Assembly (NCBI GenBank): GCA_963971425.1
Contig: OZ020515.1
Location: 16,880,291 to 16,944,290, forward strand
Direction: 5' to 3'
DNA: 64,000 nt
DNA from: Bryoerythrophyllum caledonicum
Taxonomy: Eukaryota; Streptophyta; Bryopsida; Pottiales; Pottiaceae
Part shown: positions 23,189 through 35,760 of the stretch, one piece after another
Position numbering within the stretch: the stretch's first letter is position 1
Layout: every line of letters starts with the position of its first letter
Made by a program: the position numbers and the translations under genes
The notes under the pieces: model-generated
What the model was told of the DNA's origin: nothing
The model's database searches: none
Seen by the model: the letters and a program-made list of their open reading frames with translations, nothing else

Positions 23189-26100
23189 TTAAGGGGGGTC
23201 CTGTGTATCGGGGAGGGCTTGATTGTTTTTGATTTTGCGTTTATGTAGGAGAATGGACATGGCATATTGAGTACCAATGGTGTTAATGTTTTTAAAGGAT
23301 GTTTTAATTGTTTCAATGGGTATCTTGAAGGTATCTTCAAGAGATTTCATAGATGGGATAAAGGTGGTGGCACGAGCGCCGGATGTGATTACAATGAGGG
23401 GGTCGACATTCCATCTGAGGGCGGTGATGTCGTCAATAAGGGGTTGGTATTTATCTATTTTATTTTGGATTGTTTCCGGGGAAAATCTATCATTGCAATA
23501 TGTGAACTCAATGAATTGAATGGTGTATTCTAGGTTGATGTTATCGGGTGGTGGGTCATTATATGGTAGACCTTTAACACAAAGGATGTCCGGTTTGAGC
23601 CTAGTGTTGCAATGACATATTTGGGTCATACATGAGCATGGGAGTAGCCAAGGGGGGACCGTATTTTCTTGTGGATTGTTATTAAAAGTGTCGGCGTTCA
23701 TTAGTATAAAACATCTCGATTTATTGTAGGAGGTGATTAGTTTGCGGACTTCCCATACCACTTTATTATGTCTTTTAACAATTAGAGAGTGTATGTGGTG
23801 GTTTTGGCATTTGAGTAGGACATGAAGCCATGTGTCGGGGTCCGTTGAGGGGCATATGGGGCATGTTATGGATGGAAATCTTTCTATTCCAAAGAAGAGT
23901 TGTTTACGGGCGTTACCCATGTATTGGCCAGTACGGAATTTGAGAAGGCATGTGATTTGTGAATCAGTGATGATGGGGTTTTTCCAAAAAATTGTAGAGA
24001 GTTCATTGTCTATGTCATTGTTGTTAGTCCATTTTTCTATGTTAGGAAAGTTGTCTGAGATTGTATCAAGGTTGTTATAGAAGTCTTGTTTTTTGAGATA
24101 TTTGCCCAAAAACCTAATCGGGCCTTTGTCGGGGGTATCTTCTTTGGAAGGCCAATCTTCTTTGTGAAAGTAGTATGGGGTGGCATGGGCATGTTCATAT
24201 AGGTCTTTGGCATTTTCGTGTGTTTTTTCTCGGCCTTCTTTTGCTAATTTGTCTGCTTGTTCATTGCCATCAATGTTGGCATGGGCTCTCACCTTGTGGA
24301 GGGTTGTGATTTGTGTACGGTTTTGTAACATTTGGACCATTGATGTTAATATGGTTTGGTCGGGGTGGCTATTATGAAGGGTAGGGTGTGTTATTTGAGT
24401 GTTTAGTAGGTAGAGTGCATTTATACAATCGGTGAATATATGTGCTGGTTCATTGTTGTATTTTGTTGTGATGATTTGTAGTGTTTTGTGAATGGCCATA
24501 AGTTCTGCTCTGAGGATATTTTGTAGTCCATGGAGTCTTTTGGCTAATTTAATTTCTTTGGTAGAGTTGTAAATGCCGTAGCCAGCTTTTTCTCTGCGCC
24601 AAGATCCCGGGCTAATTTGTTCTGGTGGTTTAAAGGAGCCATCGGTGTAATAACTGTGTGCAGAGTTGAATTTAGGCGTGGTATGAGTTGGGTAGTTTGG
24701 GAGGGGGGGAGGTGTGACGGAGTAGTTTAATGTGTTGTTGATATAGTTTAGTTTTGACCAGTTTTTACTTGTGTTTACGGGGGTTTGTATAGGTGTTGGT
24801 GGGGCCATTTTTGTGTATAGTCGGTGTATGTTCAACATGTCTGTTATGGAGGTAAGTTCAGCAAATTGTTCTAGAGAGCCAAGGGTTTGATTTTGATGAT
24901 GGACGCATATTACTTGTAATGTAGATGGTTCGATTCGTGGTTTTTTTAGCTCGGGTGGAATAGTAGGTTCTTCGTATGGTATCGTGTCTGCCGCGAATAA
25001 TGCAATGATATGGGAATCTGGGAATGGGTTTGAATGTTGATTGTTGTTTTGGTACCAGTTATTGTTCGGTGTGATGATGATTGTATTTGTGTTATTTGGA
25101 TCGTGTTTGGCGGCAAGTCTAGCCCAGTATATGGCTTGTTCCATGTCCTTCTCGTTGTGGGGGTGAGCTATACCATTACCGTTCCATTTATGATCAAAGG
25201 CCTTGCCTAGGGATCCAAATATTTTGTCTCTTTCATAAGGTGAGTAGAATTTCTTTAATTTGGTAGAACGTGTGACCGGGGAAGTGAAGTATGATTGTTC
25301 GATGTTAAAGGATGAGATTAGTGAGTCTAAAATGGGAGTGGGTATTGTGTATTGTGCATTTTTTAGGGGGTCAGTTTTTGGTATTCGGTATTTATATCTT
25401 TGGTATAGCCATATTAGTTCAGTTTCAAAGGGTTGGGTCGTTGGTTCGATGCTTGCAGGGGTTTGTAGTTTTGTATTATATTGATTCCATAACCATTGGA
25501 GTCTAGTAACGGGGATGGTGTGTAAATGCCTACCATTTTCTTCGTATAGATGTGCTTGATTGTTATTTATTTGAATTGTGTTTGAGGATGTAAGGATATT
25601 TTTTTCGGGGTTGCTTTCTGTTGTGTAGATGTTTAAGAGTGGAATAATTATGGGTGGTGTTACGGATCTTGAGTCTGAGAATTGTTCTTGTGGGTGGTGG
25701 GCTAGAATGAGATCCGAGTATGTTTTGCTTTGAATTTTTTGGTAATATTGTTTTAATTTTTCGGTGTTATGTGTGGAGGTATTGGTGTCATGTCGTGGAA
25801 ATAGGTCTCGTTGGGGAAGCCATTTATTGTATGTGTTATCATTGTGTTGCCATTGGCATAGATATTTTGTGTGGGTATTTTGTATGTTATTTGTGTCTGT
25901 GTGTTGGATATGTTTGTGGCTTATAATGTGATTAATGGGATATGTGGTAGGATTTTTGGGGATGTATATTGGGGGACGGGGATGGTATATATGTGGAGGG
26001 TTAGGGGGATTGGTTGATGTGGGGATATTTCTTGGGGTGGTGTTATTGTTGAGGGTGATGAATGGATCTTTGAGTATATGAGAGTATGGGTGTGTGTTAC

Positions 26101-26522
26101 ACGGAGTATGACATGCAGTGGGGCATGTTGGGTGGCAGAATAGTTGTTTAGCGACATTTAGGGCACTTTTTATTAGTTTGGATGGGGTGAAGTGGTAGGT
26201 TTTGAAATCCTCGTTGTTCATGATGTGTGTGCCGTTAGGTAAAGTAATTTGGGTTAGCTCAAAAATATTTTTTGAGAGGAGTTTTTGTAGAAGCTTTTGG
26301 GAGAGTTGGTCATTGAGTGCGGTGTGGTTTAGCATTTCATGGCGCCATAGTATTTCTAGTGTTGTAGGATTGATGAGGAATTTTGGGAGTGTACTTTTAA
26401 GGTGGACTTTAGCTATATGTTTTAATAAGAAGAATGTTCTTGTTATTGGTGATCTTATGCAATCACTTTTTTTATTCTGGGTATGTTTTCGGCGCCACCA
26501 TATTAGGCAAGGACATACTGGG
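23189..26522 (-). CDS. LINE ORF2, C-terminal part: RNase H and zinc finger
   Basis: This frame carries RNase HI with D-E-D-D signatures: SYYTDGSFK, RAELMAIHKTL, HIFTDCINALYLL and VRAHANIDGNEQADKLAKEG (about 24,665-24,240). The LINE C-terminal domain follows, with a CPIC...H...C zinc-binding pattern near 23,860. RNase H would remove the RNA strand during target-primed synthesis. The first ATG is at 26,335, but the conserved frame extends upstream to about 26,522, where it meets the RT frame through a frameshift. It ends at TAA 23,189-23,191. The same frame continues to TAG 23,108-23,110, and the truncated copy at 15.1 kb reads through to the equivalent TAG, so this TAA may be a mutation. Confidence 0.85.
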
Positions 26523-28021
26523 TTAATCCATTATATATTTTTCCAAGCCTTCCTTTATCGTTTAAAGCATTTTGCAGTTGTTCGCCTATACATCGGAGAT
26601 ATGCATTTTTGAGGGAGAAAGCTTCAAGTCCAAATAGATTATGTGGAAGTTGTGTTATTGTATTTGACATATATTTTGGTAATCCACATATGGTTTTTTG
26701 TATGGCTATTATTTTTTGATCAAGTTTTTTGATAGCTGGCATAGAGTATGGTACACCGTAGAAACTGTATGCCACGCCTGGGCGTAATACGGTATCTATC
26801 ATTTTTATTTTTTGTTTCATGGTGGCCGGGCATGTTGTTAGTTCTTTGCATTGTTTGATGAGTTTCGTCGTTGTGGTGTGGATTTGGATTTTCCATTTTA
26901 GTGAGGGAACTAGATTTGTACCTAGGTATATGTATGGTTCATTTTGGTGTAATATAGGGATTGGTTGGTTGCGGTAGTTGATGTTAGAGGTTTGCATTAG
27001 GGCTTTGAAAGTGGTAGGGTTTAATTTAGATTTGTTTGGGTATCCGGTAGCGGCACATTTTGGTACTCCCACATCCATGCCGGCCCATTTACAATATCTA
27101 TCAATTTTATTGAGTTGTATTTGGATTGATTTGACTTTGTTAGTTATGGTGGCTAGGTCATCCGCGTATGCGGCGGAGTTTATTGTGACTTGTGATGTGC
27201 CGATAGTATATCCGTTATTGCCTCTTTCTAGCCATCTGAATAGTGGTTCTAAAAATATAATGAATAGGTATGGGTTGAAGGTGTCCCCTTGTATAGTTCC
27301 TCTTTGAATGGGTATAGGTTTTGTTTTCCAAAAGTGTTCGCCAATATAGTAAGTGGATGACCGAGAGTAGATGTTTCCAACAAGTAGAGTTGCATCTTTT
27401 GGGTAACCAAGATCCATCAGTATTGCTAGAAGTCGGGCATGGTCAATTGAGCCAAAGGCATTTTTGAGGTCCACATATAATATGTATATATCTTGGTTAG
27501 TAAATTTTGCGTCTTCTAGTGCGGCTATTATAGTTTGTATTTGTCGTGCGGTACTTCTCTCTGCTCTAAATCCTTCTTGACTATCATGTAGGATTTTGAA
27601 TTTTTCACCATATGAGGATAGTATGGAAGTGAGTGTATTAGTAAAGAGTTTATATATTGTGTTAGCTAGTGCAATTGGCCTATGGTTGGGTAGCATGGAC
27701 GGGTCGCCTTTTTTGTATAGTAAAATTGTTGCACTTGTTTTCCATGAGTGTGGTATTTGTTTTTGTTTATAGCAGTGAGAGAAGAATAGGAATAATAGTT
27801 TATGAAATTTTGGAGGCATGTTTTTGAGTATTGAGTTTGGTATACGGTCTGGGCCTGGGGCTTTATTGTTACCAAGATTTTGAAGGCATGTATCGTATGT
27901 GGCCCTGTTAAGGTATTTATGTAGTGGAATTTCTGGTTCGCCTCGTTTGTCAATGGTATATCCATCCAGGTCATGCCATGGGTATTGGCGTATTGCACAT
28001 GTACATTCTATTGTATGTTGT
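26503..28021 (-). CDS. LINE ORF2, reverse transcriptase part
   Basis: Non-LTR reverse transcriptase motifs occur in order: NKAPGPDRIPNSIL (RT0), LPNHRPIALAN (RT1-2), QEGFRAERSTARQ (RT2a), ILYVDLKNAFGSIDHARLL (RT3, catalytic D), RGTIQGDTFNPYLF (RT4), SAAYADDLATI (RT5; the YADD codons are 27,157-27,168) and YIYLGTNL (RT7). The frame is open from the Gypsy insertion point at 28,021 and is in phase with the endonuclease frame at 47,462 once the insertion and one GTTGT copy are discounted. It stops at TAA 26,503, past the frameshift near 26,515 after which the protein continues in another frame. The domain copies element RNA into DNA at the nicked target. Confidence 0.9.
28017..28021. repeat. Gypsy target-site duplication, left copy
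   Basis: GTTGT, identical to 47,462-47,466. Confidence 0.9.
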
Positions 28022-30009
28022 TGTAGAGTGGTTTTTCACCACTCTAATAAAACACCCAAGTGTACCCACACCTCATAGGATTTGTTACGGGGATGATCAT
28101 ACGCCTAATTTTAAGTAATTGGAGATGAATTGTGTCGTTAAAGCTATCTTTTTGGTTAATTCTTAAGGTTATCTATCTATTTCTAGGAAATTAGGGCTGT
28201 TAGCATCACTCTTAAGGGATCCACAAACAAAGTCTAAACCCCAAGGATCTCTCGTGCCTTAAGACGGAACATTAGTCCTTTTAAGATTGTGCTTATGCCA
28301 CTAATCCTTAAACACTTGCCACACTGGGCTAATGGAAGTTTCCATTAAGTCTCATTGCATTGGTTCTTTAATTATAATTTTTAAGAATCCACATTCTTAC
28401 CTCATGCAAAAACGCTCCACTTTTCACGTCCGTCCACTCGGTCCACGTGATCACGTTCTTAAGACAATGGTTAGTCTCAAAAATCCCATACACAAGTTAA
28501 CTTAAGTCTTAAGGAGTTCACCTCTTAAGTCTCCACTTAAGTTCACTTACCCACAATTATCCCTTAAAGACCGCGGTGTTCCACACTTACTCGTACCACT
28601 TAGTCTTTACGATGTCTAAATTTTACTTAAGACTTCTCTCTCGGTCGGGTCCATGTTCTTAAGAACACAGTTTCTGTCCTTGAGTTCTTAAGCACTCACT
28701 TTCTCACTTAGGACTGATTCTTAAGAACCTGCACTGTCTAGACTAATTCAGCCCTATAGTGTTCTTAAGTTTCTGTCTTTAAAACTTCCAGAACCGGGAA
28801 TGCATCTCACTGAATGCAAATGTTGTCCCGTATTCTCACTTATACGAACCTTTAAGTCCAAGCCCTTAAACTTAAGGGTCTCATGGTACTTAAGGTCTCA
28901 CTCTTCATAAGCTTATGTATCCAAATTTGGACTTAAGATTCTTAAGTTTCTATGTTTTCTTCTTAAGTCTTTCTTTGGGATTTGTTCCTTATTTTCTCTC
29001 TTATGATAGATTCTTAAATACTCACAACTTAGCCTACCTTAGAGAATCCCTTCTATTAAGATTAGACTTAATGCTAATTTTTTTGAATGCATAATATGAC
29101 ACTCTTGCCATGCATCAAGGTATGCCACTCTTGATGTTTATTGCATAAATTGCATTAACATGAATAAGATCTCCACTCTTATTCTTATGATACTCAAGTT
29201 ATGCTCACTCACACTTGAGATCTTATTAAGTACTTATGCATCACACATCTCATGCACTAAGTCACTTAATTCCACATTATCTCCATTAATCTTCACAATT
29301 ATAATTATTGCTCCAACACACACACAAGGTCACACACACGACCTTTGTAGTTAGGGTATTTCCCTAACTTATTCCATGAAGAATAAATATACAATGCATT
29401 CATGCATAGGAATTTTATCCACAATTAATACCTAATACATGCACTTGCATTTACAACACACAATGTCAAATTTATGCAATGGAGTTCACATAATATTGCA
29501 ATTATACATATGACTCAAGTCACACACAAGACTCTACACATGCAAATTCAATAACAATTATATATTCATATATAAAATTAAATACTCTTACAACATTAAG
29601 AGTCATCAACTAGCTCTTTCACCTAAAGCTAGGGCTCACTCCAATCTTCCTCCAAGGAGTTTCTATGGTAATGGCCAAGAATGCTAAAAATTCAAGCTAG
29701 TCATTCTCCTCAACATCTAAGAGGCACACCTCTTGGCAAGAGGTTTCCCTATTATTAACCATTAAGATTAATTCCACTAAATCTTCACATCTCTTCATAT
29801 CTATTCATGGAAAGGTACACCCTACCCAAAGGGTGCGAATTCAACCCTTTTCCCATTATTTCCTTATTCTTGGATATGAATAGGTACTTTCCAATTAATT
29901 AAGTACTTAGTGTAAACTTAATCATTAATTTTTTAATTCTCCATATATCTACAACCCTTTTTACACTTAATTTTCGGAAAAAAACTAATTTTGTCATTTT
30001 GGCTCTACA
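28022..30009 (-). repeat. Left LTR (3' LTR of the element)
   Basis: 1,988 bp from TGTAGAGTGG to GGCTCTACA. It is nearly identical to 45,473-47,461. At least 18 copies of the palindrome CTTAAG lie in its first ~950 bp. Confidence 0.95.
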
Positions 30010-30012
30010 TAG

Positions 30013-30022
30013 CCCTCCTCTT
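30013..30022 (-). other. Polypurine tract
   Basis: On the minus strand AAGAGGAGGG followed by CTA precedes the LTR start TGTAGAGCC, the normal place for plus-strand priming. Confidence 0.8.
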
Positions 30023-32229
30023 AGCTTGGAGACGTCCTCGTCAACTCAACGACCTTTGGCCTTGAACTTGATCTTTCACATTCCATCTTTCTTTCTATCA
30101 TTTTCTTGTAGTCTCTTTAAGCTCCATATAGGTTTCTTCTTTACTTGTCTTTATTCTCTAAGAATTGTTGATTTTCTTTATTTGCTTTCCATTGTTCTCC
30201 TCTTTAATGAGTATGTCTCATACATACTTGGCTTCAAGTTTCTCCTTTTCACTTAACTCTTTTAGTTAAGTCTTCTATTTGTAGATTTCCATAATTTTTT
30301 TCATTTAAGCTTTGAATTTTTTCATTCTCTTTTAAATCTTCATTTTTAATTTTCATTGCTCTCCAAATTTTTCTTTCCAATTAATTTTTTCTTCCATATC
30401 TTCCTTTACATTCCACTTGCAATCATTTTTTATATTTATATTTTTTTTTTAAATTTTTTTCTTTTCACTTCATTCATCATTTTTTCTTCAAATTTAGAAA
30501 ATTAGCACTTATTAGTCCTCACATCTCTTGATTAGTAAATTAGTAGTGCATCCTCACAACTAATTACTAATCCTAGATTACTAATCTTCTTTCCACAATC
30601 TTTTATTTCTATTTTCTAACTTGTGTGAGCTATCCTATCATACAATTCAAGTAGTGTGTGTATTACTTCACCACTAATCGTCTCATCTACATTACTCACA
30701 TTGTTTTCCATAGCCTTTTTGCTTTATCTCTCAATATTATCATGTTCTTTCTTATTTTTCCCTTTCATGATACTCTCTCATTAGAATTATGATGTTCTCT
30801 CCCTCTTATTTTTTTCCTTTCAGCTATATGCCTTAAGTTTATTATATTATATTATTTTTTATTTTTTTATTTTTACAAATTTAATTGAATTTGCTCTTTC
30901 CTTAAGACACTATCCCTCCACATATTCTTAAAACTCTCACTACATGTAAGTCTTAAGATTTTTGTTTTATCCAAAGTGTAACTGACTTTGGTTTTGTTCT
31001 TAAGAAAACTCACTCATTAGAGGTTTTTAAGAACTGACTTACTTAAGGAAAATAAGGATCTATCCTATTTGTTCTTTTTCCTTAAGGAACTAAATTTCTC
31101 TTGCTTGTCTGATTCTTAAGGTTCTAGTCTGCTCAAGGTTGTAACTTAAACTCTCACTTTCCTTAAGGTCACAAGAAAAGATGATCTCACTCAAAACAAT
31201 GTTTTTAAGGGCTCTTACAATTTTGTACTTAAAGGGATCTTTTCTAAAATTTTGAACTTAAGGAGTTGGACTTTAAAGTATAAACTTACTACGTACTGGT
31301 TTTTTAATTAGGAAAATTATCTGTTCTTTCAGCTGGTTCGTTTCTTCCCGAACATGTTCTTACCCACGTATAGACAGATTCTTTATAAGTCACAGACTCC
31401 GAAAATCAATCTTCTTTTTCCATTCTTTCCTAAGTTCTTTATAATTGTTCCTTCATTGTGATTCATCACGCTTCAGATTGTGAAAATAGGTTGTGCATAT
31501 GTCTCCAAATAATTGAAACAGTGAGAGAAGTTATTATTTTTCTGTATACTAGGTTCAGCATTTGTCCCATATCGTTTGGTAAGGCTCCTGCGGCTCACGA
31601 TATATAGGCTAACTGACCGGATACCTTCATCTAGCAGGCCTTGGTGGTCGGTTGACGTGTGCCGCGGGTACATACTGTCGTGGCAACCTCCGGGTGCTAG
31701 TGCCGGGTATGTATCTATCACACGTGGCTTATCCCACCACGCTTGACTAGAGTGCTGACTTCTGTAGTTACAGGCAGTTCAACATGGTTTTTTTTTTTTT
31801 TTTTTTCATAACTTACTGCTTAATATTTCCTTCTTTGTATGTACACTCCCAAGTCACCGAACCTCCTTTCAGCTGACTTCCACTTGTATATATATATTTT
31901 TTTTATTTTTCGTAGAACATTCCTAGAATTCTTCATTCCCAGACAGTTTCTCCTCTTAATTAGTTGTTGACTCCATTTCTTCGTGTTCATAATCTTATGA
32001 CATCGTATCATGCAGCTAATGTCATTCATATTTCCAGAAGATTGCAGCTTTACAGATTTTTGTTCAGTCTTTCAAAATCAGCTATCAGCTCATTATCCTG
32101 GCTTCCACAATAAGCCATATCCTAAGTTCTCGAAGCTGCAAACTTCTAAACTCTAGCTGCAATCACAAAATTCCATCATAATATTTACATTGTCTGCACA
32201 GAGCTTCGCCTAAAAAACCTCATGTCTAC
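30023..32229. other. Gypsy 3' non-coding region
   Basis: Pyrimidine-rich on the plus strand, with many CTTAAG motifs (30,900-31,300) and no credible ORF. A distinct GC-rich patch at 31,556-31,750 is listed separately. Confidence 0.6.
31556..31750. other. GC-rich patch of possible structural role
   Basis: About 195 bp of markedly higher GC than its flanks, containing CCGCGGGTACATACTG and CCGGGTGCTAGTGCCGGGTA (CCGGGT repeated). It lies downstream of the coiled-coil ORF. An 82-codon minus frame crosses it but has no recognisable content. It could be a structured RNA or regulatory element, or captured DNA. Confidence 0.35.
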
Positions 32230-35200
32230 TCAAGATCTTGGTCTGGCTTCGAGTCGAGGACGCTTATGCTTGTACGCATCCTTGAACTCACACTCCTCGA
32301 GAATCAGCTGCAGCTCAGCCATCTCCACATTACGACGAACATCCTCATCATGCTTGAAGAGATACGTCTCGTGTGCCTTCTGGTAACTCAACCAGACAAC
32401 CAGCTGCTCTTGACGCTTGCTGGAATTCTCCAAGGCAAACATCGAGCTCGCACCGTGGAGGAAGTTGGTAATTACCATACACTCCAAAGTCCTCATATGG
32501 CGACTTGGCATCTATTGCATCTTCGTCCATAGGTGAAACTCGGGCTTGGTCTCGTCAAATCTGTTGACATTCACCACGCACTTGTATCGCATACACATAT
32601 GAGATAGGATGTTGCAAAACACTGCAACTCGAAAACACACAGGGTCCGTGTGTCTTCGGTGAATCTCAAAAAAGGCTCGATAGGAATCACTGCATTCCTG
32701 GGGAGAAGAAAAACTCCCTGGAATCTGTGGCCAGTTGTAAGGCACTGTGTCGAGCTTACTCCAGGGCGCCCACTTGTAACGCCGATATCCCTTCAAGGGA
32801 CACTAGTGATAACTCATCGTGATCGCTGCTGGCGGTACCGTTGACCAAGTCTAGGATGCCTTGGGATATAGTTGATCCCACTGTCTCCAGATGTGCGGTG
32901 ACAAGCCAAAGTCCTCCAACAGCCAATCTATGGCTTGCCATGAGGGAAATGGCACCTCCTCCTCGCTATTAAACAGATTCTCGTACTCTCCGAGAAATCG
33001 TTCCTTGTTCAACGATCCGGTCACTGGTAGTGGCAAGCCTCCCCAGATCGTGTGTCTATAATCTGGAGGGGGTGACATGAAAGTGGCCATCTGAACCGCA
33101 TCTGCCACATCCACCGTTTTCTTCTTTGCTCCCTCGATCGCACGCTTAAGTCGGTGGTGAGCTCGGACCTTGGCGTAGAGATACTGCCCCATGGTGATCT
33201 CACCTCGCTGAGCCAAGTCCTCGCGCTCCTGGACTTGAGTCATGCATCCCACAAAGCTCTGCTCGTTCTGTAGCAGCTTTGTCAGCTTCTCCATCTGGTT
33301 CTTCCATTCTCCCAGATAGTCCGTGGAGAGGGGAACTGTCTTGAGATCAACCTCCGGAATGACTACTATTCGTTGAGCTACATCCGGTTGATCATACTGC
33401 CTCCGCATCTGCAGCTGCCCCTCCAAGTACCAGTAATATAGTAGCACTCTGGCTCCAATATCACCGATCGGCACCAGCAGCTGTCTCGAGTCCTCCAGCT
33501 GAAGGTCTTGTCTCACAATCATTTCGCAGATTAGGTTCTGCATATTGGCGAAGTTCGCCGCTACGGTCTACAGGTTCTGGAATTCTCCTCGGCTCAGCTT
33601 GTCTCCATGATTCAAACACATCATGGTTAAACAAGCGGTCCTCTGCAACTCATAGGCTCGGAAGAGTGCAAAGGTTGGCGGACTGTGTAAGTCCTGGCGC
33701 CAAATTGCCTCTTGGAGTTTGCTCTTCACTTCTCTATCTGTGGTCGTCTGTGCAGTCAACCGGGCATTAGCCTCCGTGACATCTCGTACCTTCTCTTCCA
33801 ACTCTGCTACCTGTGAAGAGTCAGGCGTAGCTACGGTCGACGCTTCCCTACTCGCCTGCACCTCCCTCTTCTGTTGAGCTAGGGATGTCGCTAACTCCGT
33901 CGCCAAATTTTTCTCAGCTTGATACTGCTCCTTCACCAGCTGGTGTTGAGTCTTAAGACTCTCAATCTCGAGCAAGTATTCTTCAATTTGTCGCTCCTTC
34001 GCAGTGTGGAGATCCTTCCAGTGGGCAGCGCTCCCGGAAGCTTGCCGGAGCTCTTCTTGCAACGTGTGCCAATCTCGCACCTGTGCTTCCTTGTCTCCAG
34101 CTAGAGCTGAATTTTCCTTCTCCGACTCCGCCTTGAGGCGATGGTACTCCTGCTCCATGTGGCTCAGCTTCTTCTGCAACTCCTTGCATTGCTGTGCCTT
34201 AGTGGTCTGTTCGTTGCACAAGGTCTCCCAGCGCTGAACTTCTTCAGTTGTTTGGGCCAACTTCCCTCGCAGCTCACCTCGCTCCCTGTCCAGCAGCTCT
34301 TTAGCTCGCTCTGCTTCCAAGAGCGCCTTCTCTAGCCGGAGCTTCTCGCGTTGGAAGTCCTTCTGCATCTGATCCTTGGCCAACAAGATGTCCTTGTTGG
34401 TGGCTTGGTATTGAGCTACGAGATCATCCTTCTGGATCACCATCAGTTCGAGATTCGCCTTGTTCAACTCCCGAACCTCACCCTGTTTGGTGCTATCTGC
34501 CCCGTGCGATCTCTTCTCTGTCCGCTTGAGAGGAGCTTCATCTTCAGGGTCCTCCATTGTGGCAACCTCGGGAGCAGCGTACGGAACAATCTGCTTGGAT
34601 GGTGTCTTGGACAGCTTCGCTGCTGCTGGTGGACGTGGTTCCTGTCCTGAGGTGATACTCAAGACACCTCCAGTGGAGATCGGGGGCTTCACCTTCTTCT
34701 TCTGCATTTCCGCCAACTGTTTCTTCCCCTTGTCTTTCGCTGGTGCAGGGGCTTCAGGTGACCCTGGCATCTCCTCTTCTACGTCCTCCCTTGCTGGACT
34801 GGTCATGTCTTCATCTCCTACGTCTTCTTCTTCTTCAGAAGCCTCTTCCGGTTCCTCTTCTTCCTCCGGTTCCTCCACCATCTTGCGCAATCTCTTCTTC
34901 TTGGAACTCCTCCCTGATTCTTCTTCCACCTCCTGTGCTCCTCCAGCCAAGCTCTTCCTCAGTGGGGGACAGATTGATGAGAAGTACGTGGTCCCATGAA
35001 AGAAGATGTTGTGGCGGGTATTCTTCCCTGCTAGCTCCAGTCGGAGATGCGCGTACATGATCTTGGACCAACTGAGTCGCTCTCCATTCCAGCTCTTGTA
35101 CGCTGCAGCCAATGCGCTGGGTGATAATACCTCCGTTCCATCAAAAGCCATCAAGAGTCGAAGGTTGATAAATTTCAGCCATTCCTTCCACGAAGCCTTG

Positions 35201-35649
35201 GCCTTCCTGATCGAATATCCCCGTCCCACCTTGGCGTCGTCTGGCCTCTCGAACATCCGACTGAGCTCAGTCTTGGTTAGCAAAGGCAATCCCACCAGCG
35301 TAGGTCCCGTCTTTGGCAAGCTTGGGCAATGCTGCTGGACGACCTCGACGTCGAAGCGAACCACTTCACCGTTGATCAAAAATTCGTCTTGTACGCCTCG
35401 CTTGGAGTTCAGCATGAAAGCCAGCACTCGCGGTAGATCCGCCTCCGGCCATTGCTGCTCAATGAATTGCAGGAGACCTGCCTTCTCCAAATTCTTGCGG
35501 TTGCCCTCATACACCTTCTTTGGCAACTCCCTCAGCGGAGAAGGATCGATCTCGAAATCCTTCTTCGTCTTCCGTTTCTGGCTCATCTTGATTTCTCTGT
35601 CTGCTGTTCTCTTACAACCAACGCCACTCTGTGAATTTGGATTCACCAT
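32230..35649 (-). CDS. Gypsy extra ORF: coiled-coil protein with four in-frame TAG codons
   Basis: Starting at ATG 35,649, one frame runs 1,139 codons to TGA 32,230-32,232. It is interrupted only by TAG at codons 694, 933, 949 and 1046 (33,568; 32,851; 32,803; 32,512). The frame is also open upstream to ATG 35,760, with one more TAG at 35,698. Visible parts: a basic N-terminus; a globular region (about residues 30-245) with KWLKF-like and LSWSKIMYAHLRLEL stretches; an acidic EEPEEEEEPEEASEEEE region; a long heptad-rich coiled coil (about 415-640); then a mixed helical C-terminus with LLPVIGD-like text and IPEVDLKTVPLSTDYL. It has no transmembrane segment, so it is not env-like. The coding text is GC-richer than pol. 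Function unknown; a structural or particle-associated role is a guess. Confidence 0.7.
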
Positions 35650-35760
35650 TTTGCACCTGTCTTTAACAACAAAGCAAAGCTCTTTTCCCTGCAATGTCTA
35701 CTTCGTTTTTGCAATCTTCTTCACGCTACGAACACTCTTAAGACATGCATCTACACTCAT

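Noticed and set aside
32230..35649. Env-like gene of the Gypsy element
   Set aside because: Its position after pol suggests it, but there is no signal peptide, transmembrane segment or cysteine pattern; the product looks like a coiled-coil protein.
11573..35694. A host nuclear code in which TAG or TAA means glutamine
   Set aside because: pol (1,463 codons) and the LINE RNase H frame (1,048 codons) contain many glutamines but no in-frame TAG or TAA, and the Tc1 and gag frames end at TAG where their families end. A reassigned code would scatter these codons through all coding frames.
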